Assembly: GCA_025201705.1 (NCBI GenBank)
Contig: MU616750.1
Coordinates: 1 to 15,390 of the forward strand
DNA: 15,390 nt
Direction: 5' to 3'
Origin: Dissophora ornata
Taxonomy: Eukaryota > Mortierellomycota > Mortierellomycetes > Mortierellales > Mortierellaceae
Part shown: positions 9,581-15,390 of the stretch, piece after piece
Layout of the letters: each line of letters opens with the position of its first letter
Position numbering within the stretch: the first letter of the stretch is position 1
Position numbers and translations under genes: made by a program
Notes under the pieces: model-generated
The model's input: only the letters and a program-made list of their open reading frames with translations
What the model was told of the DNA's origin: nothing
The model's database searches: none

Positions 9581-10075
9581 ATGTTCATGACTAGGGTGGG
9601 TACTTGTACATTTCAAGGATTCTATAGTACAAGAATAAAGATTAAGCGAGGCGTGGCCTCATCTCTGCGATTATCCACGATTCTAAATGACAATCGATCA
9701 AACACAGAGCAGGATGAGCTTCTTTCAGAGGATAACCCCCTCCAAGTGCATGGTTGCACCTTCCAATTTCTGGTACGCATTTGCCCAAACCTCACAGTCC
9801 TTGAACTCGAGCGTCGCAAGCTGAACATGGACCATGTTGACAAGGAATAGTGGGCATGCCAAGGACTACAACGACTACGGGTCCGGATCCAAGGCTTAGA
9901 TACCAACGAGAAAGTGAACAAGACTACTCAGTTGTGGACGGAGGGAAGAGATAAAGGGGCAAGATCAGAGTCAAAGGCGAGCAAGATGAAGAAATACGGG
10001 AGAAGGGACTTGGAGAGGAAAAGGGACAAGGTCGAGGATACATCTATCGAATCATGCGTCACAAGAGTGACATGA
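9581..10075 (+). pseudogene. Fragment of an LRR/F-box-like protein with internal TAG
   Basis: One frame runs from ATG 9581 to TGA 10073-10075 except for TAG at 9848-9850. Before the stop it reads HGCTFQFLVRICPNLTVLELE, a leucine-rich-repeat strand and helix; after it, WACQGLQRLRVRIQGLD, another repeat, then a Lys/Arg-rich stretch and DTSIESCVTRV. The wording matches the long LRR proteins, often with an F-box, that are abundant in Mortierella. About 165 residues remain, far short of a full-length member, and there is no F-box here. F-box/LRR proteins normally select substrates for SCF ubiquitin ligases. I treat this as a pseudogene fragment. The bases after 10075 may continue in another frame (SLKKLVGY) to about 10115. 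Confidence 0.55.
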
Positions 10076-10115
10076 CATTTCATGTCGCTCAAAAAGTTGG
10101 TTGGGTACTCGCACA

Positions 10116-10390
10116 TTCAGTGACCAATATCCACTTTATGCTGCCTTTGTAAAAAATAACTGGACTCTAAATAAAACCCTAAGTTAAAGCAAGCCAGGCG
10201 AGCTAGATTCAAAGCAGGACATCCGAAAACCAAGCGCTACAGTCAAACGCCACCAGACGCCACTACCCCTGCAACTATATTTTTTAGGGCTAGGGTTTGC
10301 ACACGACCTGAGAGCAAAATAATTTCTTCGTGCTAGGCCCATATGCATTTTTTTTTTGTTTTCTTTTTTGGTCAGGTTCGAACACGACAA
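10116..10390. other. A/T-rich spacer
   Basis: No gene seen. It contains AAACCCTA (around 10173) and its inverted copy TAGGGTTT (around 10291), and long T runs (about 10348-10370) just upstream of a TATA box, a layout common in fungal promoters. Confidence 0.45.
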
Positions 10391-10398
10391 TATAAAAG
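10391..10398 (+). promoter_or_regulatory. Consensus TATA box
   Basis: TATAAAAG, a perfect match to the eukaryotic consensus, downstream of a T-rich tract. A start site near 10420-10430 would lead into the degenerate frames at 10449-11475, so the promoter of that former gene may be intact. Confidence 0.5.
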
Positions 10399-10448
10399 GC
10401 ATGCTTCTGACAATAAAGATTCTTCATTAATCCTTCAGCAAGCACAAT

Positions 10449-10728
10449 TTGTTCGACACCGCAAGTAATAGCAGCGAAGGCGAAGATAGAGATTGCAAGA
10501 GGGGCAGATTAGAAGGAAGGATCGAGGATCAACCCGAACAGAGAGGAGAATCTCCTGTGCACTTTCCAGAACGCTCATGGAACAGAAGTAATGACTACCA
10601 TGACCGCAGCAGTGGTAGGAGCAACAACAATCGCGACTATCAGAGACGAGATGCATCAGTGGGCCAGAACCCCGAGCCCCAGGGGTAGTGTCATTGACAC
10701 CTATTCAAAGCAGCTGCGGTTGTTTCTG
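10449..10728 (+). pseudogene. Degenerate upstream part of the TnpB/Fanzor-like gene (uncertain)
   Basis: Two overlapping frames are open. One (10449-10688) is rich in Arg, Asp, Ser and Asn (RSNDYHDRSSGRSNNNRDY), like a disordered N-terminus, and has no ATG start. The other (ATG 10600 to TGA 10728) reads MHQWARTPSPRGSVIDTYSKQ. Which one was used cannot be told. No clean intron joins either to the frame that opens at 10807, so I take this as the decayed 5' part of the same locus. Function unknown. Confidence 0.3.
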
Positions 10729-10806
10729 CTGTGATATCAACCTTCACTGACAGTTTATTGGTCTTTATGATACTACCAATCGACAAGTAGGACCAGGTCA
10801 TTGGTG

Positions 10807-11475
10807 ATGGATACGAGTGTGGACGACCGGGAAGCTAGTCAAGGATCAGCAAGTGGCAAAGTCATCAGTAGTCACATTCCAGCTTCGCCCACTGAACCAA
10901 GGTATCAGCCACAGATGACTGGTGCAGTGACACCATCCTCAGTCATCTCAACGGAAAGAATACTCCAATGCAGTCCGATATGTCCAAAGCAGCAGCCCAG
11001 CCTTATCTCAATCGCGTTTACAGGCGACGTTGGCACAGGACATGCCAGGAGAGGCGGCACAAAGCTGTACAAGGAGTATGGCCGATATTGCACCGTGATA
11101 ATCACGGACAAATTCCGTCCATCAAAGATGTGTCCATTCGGTTTCCGCCAGGTGGGGTTGGCACGTACACGGCGGATGATAGATGGTGTTATGAAGACAT
11201 GTAGCATCCATGGTGCTGTAGAGTGTCTATATCGAGATTGCTCATTCGTCATGGCAGGATACACTATCAAGCCTAGAGATGACGATGCAGTGAGGAACAT
11301 TTCTCAAGCGGCATCATCACAATTACTCACTCCCGATCGCACGCGGCTCCCTCCTTATTCTCGCCACCCTCAAGAACATACAATTAACACCAGACAGTCA
11401 TCTTTCGGATTCCCTACAAGTTTTCTGCATCAAGGCTCGATGCCAGAAGAATTCCCTCCGAAGGAGGGCTTATAG
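10807..11475 (+). pseudogene. TnpB/Fanzor-like C-terminal fragment with broken zinc ribbon
   Basis: The 222-codon frame from ATG 10807 carries, in order, a disordered start, ISIAFTGDVGTG (residues 68-78), a strand ending VIITDKFRPSKMCPFG, then AVECLYRDCSF, then YTIKPRDDDAVRNI (152-165). The series T/PSK-x-C-x-x-[C], C...C, RD-x-[N/D]-A-x-x-N-I is the layout of the OrfB zinc ribbon followed by the RuvC-III motif of TnpB and its eukaryotic relatives, the Fanzors, which are RNA-guided DNA nucleases often carried by transposons. Here the second cysteine of the first knuckle is Gly (codon GGT, residue 112), so zinc binding should fail. The RuvC-III Asp (158) is kept. RuvC-I is not seen, and the upstream frames are broken. 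The family call is inference from motif order; the gene looks inactive. Its last six bases overlap the minus-strand gene that ends at 11470. Confidence 0.5.
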
Positions 11476-11778
11476 ACTAATTGCGAGTAGTTTTTTTAGA
11501 CTTGCTCCTTGTCTCCTCTTGAAATGTTTCACTAACAGGTCGCTAATACTTTTCATTATCCTTTGCAGGTCTATGTACGCAAAAGGATAAAACCAGAAAT
11601 ACCACAACCAGTATGGGAATATCTTCCCGTCAAAGGTCTTGACGATGAAAGAGAGAAGTACAGTACACATGAGTGGGATGAACGACATGATTCTGCTTAA
11701 AACGCTTACCTGCTGGCGGTGCCTGTTGACATATGATCGATTGAAATGATCGGATGGTCGGGAGTTCGACGCCATCAT
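11470..11778 (-). CDS. Candidate small membrane protein with two hydrophobic helices
   Basis: No family recognised. The 102-residue frame starts at a double ATG in strong context (AAAAAG-ATG-ATG-GCG). Residues 1-23 are polar and Arg/His-rich, then come two hydrophobic stretches, SRIMSFIPLMCTVLLSFIV and IFPYWLWYFWFYPFAYI, separated by the short loop KTFDGK, and a Lys/Arg-rich tail (about residues 73-102). Positive charge at both ends and a short loop fit a hairpin in a membrane with both termini in the cytosol. A donor-like CAG-GTAAGC after codon 23 would remove helix 1 if used. On the plus strand the same DNA has a good acceptor (TTATCCTTTGCAG at 11571) followed by a 44-codon open frame, so the coding strand is not certain. 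Confidence 0.42.
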   Translation of the reverse strand: MMASNSRPSDHFNRSYVNRHRQQVSVLSRIMSFIPLMCTVLLSFIVKTFDGKIFPYWLWYFWFYPFAYIDLQRIMKSISDLLVKHFKRRQGASLKKLLAISL

Positions 11779-12190
11779 CTTTTTCGATACATGTGGTACA
11801 AGTTTCCCATGGATGGCGAAGCAATGTAACGATTATTTGGAGGAGTAGGGTTTGCATGAATCAATCTTGATATTTGCACAGCCATCTGTTGATTTCGCGA
11901 ACAACGCTTGTGGTGCCTTTTGATGTAGGGATTTTCTCTTTCTGTTCTTTCATTCTCTCAATAGCCTTCTCACACCATTCACACCATCGGTTCTCTATCG
12001 CTGACCCTCTGTTCGTTTTTGTTTGCTTGGTAAGTAGCGTGAGACTAGCCTTTGACGTAGATACGCGAATGTTGACAACGATATTCACCCAAGAGTTTCG
12101 GTCTTACAATTCAAGAACTCGCGGTAGTTATCAACAGTTCAAGCGACCAACCCCGCCGAAACACCTTCAAAAGGCTTTACCAAGTCCATC
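11779..12190 (+). promoter_or_regulatory. Promoter and 5' UTR of the NACHT gene, with uORF and possible UTR intron
   Basis: A 412-bp divergent spacer. The stretch 11930-12029 is CT-rich on the plus strand, like a fungal leader. A strong donor GTAAGTAG at 12030 and an acceptor ATCAACAG at 12137 could bound a 108-bp UTR intron. An ATG at 12069 opens a 41-codon frame whose TGA (12192-12194) overlaps the main ATG (12191) as ATGA. That frame would be lost if the intron is spliced. The minus-strand open frame at 11861-12088 has no ATG and I do not call it a gene. Confidence 0.45.
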
Positions 12191-15100
12191 ATGAGTTGTA
12201 AGTTGTGCTTGTTCCTGCAGTATACAGGAGAAATCCAGGTTAAAAATAGTGTTTATTCAGTATGTCGCTGCTTGATTATAGCCACAACACATGATGAGTC
12301 CAAGCCCGTTTCTGGTCATTACTACCATTCACGCTCGATCTCTAGCAGTGCTTCCAAGATCACTGACTCTCAGTGTAAGTTATATACCACGAACAACAAC
12401 AGTTACCAATTATCTCGGTGTTAAATGGATGTAATGAAATGCCAATGGGAATGGCATAATGACGACAAGACGCAGAAGCTTACAGTTCATATGACGTAAC
12501 TCACTAAAGTGCAAAAAGGCCTAGATTACATCAAAGACGGCGATCGATACAGAGACCGAGGCGACTTCAACAAAGCCAAAGCGAAATATGAAAAGGCTAG
12601 CGAATTTTACCCCAGTGAAGCTCATGATCAGCTGACGATTCCACCTCTATGCAAGGCATCCAAGGAAAACAGCGACTCTCGTCGATACATTTCAGTTGGA
12701 TGGCACGCGAATTTCCATCACGCAAAGGGAAAATTCAAACAGGTGGTGAAAAAACCCTCTCAAATCTCAATTCCACACCAATATTTCTTTCCAAGACACT
12801 CACTGTCCACTCAGTCCAACACCGATTCCCAATCCGAGTCCAGGTCTGTATCAGCTTGCGTGTCCACATCCACCTTGACCACCCAATCGACAGTGGAAAC
12901 TCCCTCGACCTTGGCATCGGAAGCTGTTGTCGATGATGTTGGTATAGTATCAGATGTTCGCTCTATGACGGCCGCGTACAAGATTGCTGACGACGAAGAG
13001 CGAGAGATCATTGATAACAAGGCTTACGACATCATAAAGCAATTTGGCGAAAGTCCCGTCACCTTTGACACCATGCAGGAGCTGGTAGCCCTGGCTGACA
13101 TCCAAGACCGAGACATATTCCTGCACATCACTACAAAGATCCTCAACGTATTGAGAGATATGCCTCTGCTCACAAATATCGCTCTTCAAGGCTTGGCCGT
13201 CATCTTGGACTCATTTCTTGATGAGATCGACTTGGGTTCATTGCATGGAACCTTCGTGGAGATTCTCAAACCTCTCCAAACTCGTCTGAGCAGCATTCGT
13301 ACTGCCAACAATATTGGCGAATTGCTACCTTTGCTCATCGCTCTCAACTCGCTCCTTGACGCCATGGTGCGTAGAGAAGTGTTTGGACTTGACCGCGAAT
13401 CCGTCTACGACGTCCTTAAGACTCAACTGGGCAGTTTAACCTCACACACAAATGTGATGGTATGCTTCCAAGCATTGTATGCTAAACAGGCACTTGCAGT
13501 CGTTGGCAACAACGAGTCATTCCCAATGAGCATATACCGCCGTGGAAAATTGGCATTTGTACTGGCAGGAAATATATCGAGCATAGTAACCAAGCACGAT
13601 CTGTCCAGAGCCGAGCCGGCATACCAAAATATCAAAAAGATATTCGACATTTCGACTCAGGATCGCTGGTACCAGGGACTGATCTATGTCGATTATCTGG
13701 TGGGACAACATAGTTGGGAGCAATTTGAGGATTTTGTGCTCTACAGCAAGTTCCAATCAGATGTCTGCTTTCAGCTAGGCGTAGTCTTGCGGCTCGAAGA
13801 GATTGCAGTAGTTCAAACTGACAATGCAATCAGGAATGGCGCTACCAAGTTTCTTGTTGCCCTGGGGACGAAACCTATTCCATTAGTACCAGAGATGGTG
13901 CAGAGTGCTCTTCTACGTCTCAGGATATCGGACGGATCTACAAATGGCAGGAAGGACGACATGGCAATCCCACTCCCCCCGGACGATCTGCGACCTGTAT
14001 GGGATCCGGCTTGGCAAGCTACTCCAAAAGGCATTCTGCTCAAGGCCGTTCAGGATAGAGATCAGCGGAATGCGAATGTGGATAATCTGCCAGCCCAATT
14101 TATAGATATCAAACAAGAGATTCAATCCTGTGGCTCAGAGGTGAAAGGCGCGGTTAATGAGATAGGAGCGGATATTCAGCAACTCAAAGCCTATACTCGT
14201 GTTATTACTGCAAGTCTTCCTCCACAATCTAGTCTGCAAGACATTCAGTCTGCACTCAAGACCTACTACGCGCCATACCTTGTCATCCTTCGAGTCTCAG
14301 GAGGTGAACTGGATCTGGAGACATGCTTCGTCAATCTAGCGATCGTTGAGGCCCCAGCACAACGAAAGAAGGAAAAGCAAGATCTCAAGGAACAGGCAGC
14401 CGTCTTTCATCGAATCCCGAGTTTTGAAGCTGTAGAAAGAACCAATATGCAGTCGTCGATTCCCTTGGAACAACTTTTCGACAGGCGCAAGCTACGTGAT
14501 GGAAATGAAAACGTTCCTAAAACAATTTTGGTACAAGGACGAGCAGGCATCGGCAAGACAACACTGTGCAAAAAGCTTGTCCATGCACATCAAACCGGAC
14601 TGTGGAGAGATCGTTTCGACACCATACTGTGACTCCCATTGCGTCAGCTCAAAGCATTCAAGAGCCGCACTCTGGAAGGCCTATTACGCGAGAAGTTCTT
14701 TACTCAGGGCCTTGGCAGAGGGAATTCATTAGCCCACGCACTTGAAACCAGTGCTCAAGAAGGCAGGGTTCTTTTCATCTTGGATGGTCTGGATGAGATT
14801 GTAACAGATACAGAGTGTGATGAAGGCATTGCCTTGAGATCATTCCTAAGGACCCTGCTCACGCAACAACATGTCGTCATCACTTCAAGACCCTCAGGCT
14901 TGGACAGATCACTGTTACCACCAATAGATCTAGAGCTTGAAACCGTTGGATTCAGTCAGCATAATGTCAGAGAATTCCTGATCAAAGTACTCAAGCCCGA
15001 AGCAGTGAGGACAGTCCAAGACTTTATTCGACAGACGCCTTTGATTCAGGGTCTGGTCAATATCCCTGTGCAACTCGACGTAATCTGCTTCAGCTGGGAT

Positions 15101-15390
15101 TCACTTCCAATGGACGGTCCCACGATAACCATGACGAGACTGTATCAACTAATGGTGCGGAAACTGTGGTGCAAAGATGCATTGCGGCTCAAGAAGACAG
15201 CTGGCGGAATTGGTCTAACACCGCGACAAATCAACAAATTGGCACCTAAGGATATCGAAGAGCTGATGGCTACTGAGTTGCAACATCTTGGGTACCTTGC
15301 GTTCAAAGGGATGAAGAACAATCACCAAATCGAATTTGATGAGAAAGCTCTACTCAGCGCAATAGGGGATCTCCGAGAGTACCGTGCAAC
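12191..15390 (+). CDS. NLR-like NACHT NTPase, interrupted by in-frame TGA, 3'-partial
   Basis: I join 12191-12197 (ATGAGTT), 12282-12374 and 12510 onward; introns 12198-12281 and 12375-12509 are GT-AG and phases fit. The protein begins MSSTTHDESK, then a Ser-rich part, a TPR-like helix pair (DYIKDGDRYRDRGDFNKAKAKY cut short here: residues about 38-62), a Ser/Thr linker, and a long helical-repeat region (about 150-550). The NACHT domain starts near 700 with Walker A GRAGIGKT (710-717). At 14630-14632 comes TGA, after 740 residues, where FDTIL is followed by LPLRQL. The same frame then continues unbroken to 15390 with Walker B VLFILDGLDEI (14768-14800) and TSRP (14882-14893). NACHT ATPases switch by oligomerising; in fungi many act in non-self recognition. 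Repeats that normally follow NACHT would lie beyond the window. Whether the gene is active depends on the TGA. Confidence 0.85.
14630..14632 (+). other. Premature TGA between Walker A and Walker B
   Basis: The codon stands where related NACHT proteins usually carry Trp (a W-[LI]-P-L-R pattern), and TGG to TGA is a single transition. Downstream, 252 codons stay open to the window end. No splice pair removes it while keeping the frame. Confidence 0.85.

Noticed and set aside
10173..10299. Telomere-like AAACCCTA / TAGGGTTT
   Set aside because: Only single units in opposite orientation; no tandem array, so not an interstitial telomere.
10374..10382. GGTTCGAAC, like a tRNA B box
   Set aside because: The flanks do not form a T stem, no acceptor stem or A box is seen, and it follows a long T run.
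10291..11856. Direct repeat TAGGGTTTGCA at 10291 and 11846 as possible transposon ends
   Set aside because: An 11-bp match is expected by chance in a window this size, and the flanks do not agree further.
11861..12088. 75-codon minus-strand frame with WCEWCEKAIERMKEQKEK
   Set aside because: It has no ATG, and its Glu/Lys bias is what the complement of a CT-rich 5' UTR would give. Kept only as an outside chance of a gene remnant.
14629..14708. An intron (GTGACT donor, CTCAG acceptor) that would remove the TGA of the NACHT gene
   Set aside because: Using it shifts the frame and meets a TAG within a few codons. Nearer acceptors make an intron too short to splice.

Overview
The window looks like nuclear DNA of a filamentous fungus, most likely a Mortierellomycete (Mortierella/Linnemannia type). 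Three things point that way: genes broken by short GT-AG introns of about 84-135 bp, a Sho1-type osmosensor and an Iks1-type kinase, and a NACHT-ATPase protein of the kind expanded in Mortierella. The taxon is an inference from family recognition; no marker gene is present.

Left part (1-7.4 kb) holds conserved or well-formed genes. A SHO1 gene (+) enters from the left edge, lacking its first exon, and ends at 1023. Tail to tail with it is a large seven-exon gene on the minus strand (6688 down to 1575) encoding an Iks1-family protein kinase of about 1,497 residues: a Q/N-rich disordered N-terminus, a small Cys-x-x-Cys motif region, an intact kinase domain, and a C-terminus with two hydrophobic stretches. 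Its last intron inside the kinase domain is 99 nt with no stop, so retention would keep the frame. Behind its promoter, also on the minus strand, is a compact 105-residue protein that is 26% methionine and ends in one hydrophobic helix. A TATA box and two interleaved inverted repeats lie just upstream of it.

Middle part (7.4-12 kb) looks like a turnover zone. About 1.1 kb without a recognisable gene is followed by three decayed genes on the plus strand: a broken gene with an ExK-type strand pattern (8536-9271), an LRR/F-box-like fragment with an internal TAG (9581-10075), and a fragment resembling the C-terminal zinc-ribbon/RuvC-III part of TnpB/Fanzor proteins with one cysteine lost (10807-11475). 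A candidate 102-residue double-spanning membrane protein lies on the minus strand, its end overlapping the last fragment.

Right part (12.2-15.4 kb) is a NACHT-type NTPase gene (+) with a 7-nt first coding exon. It runs off the right edge. An in-frame TGA falls between Walker A and Walker B, and the frame then stays open to the end of the window, so this NLR-like protein is either freshly disabled, read through, or carries a sequence error.

SHO1 and IKS1 are unrelated neighbours in function as far as known. The link between IKS1 and the Met-rich protein (copper) and the role of the NACHT gene in self/non-self recognition are hypotheses, not observations.
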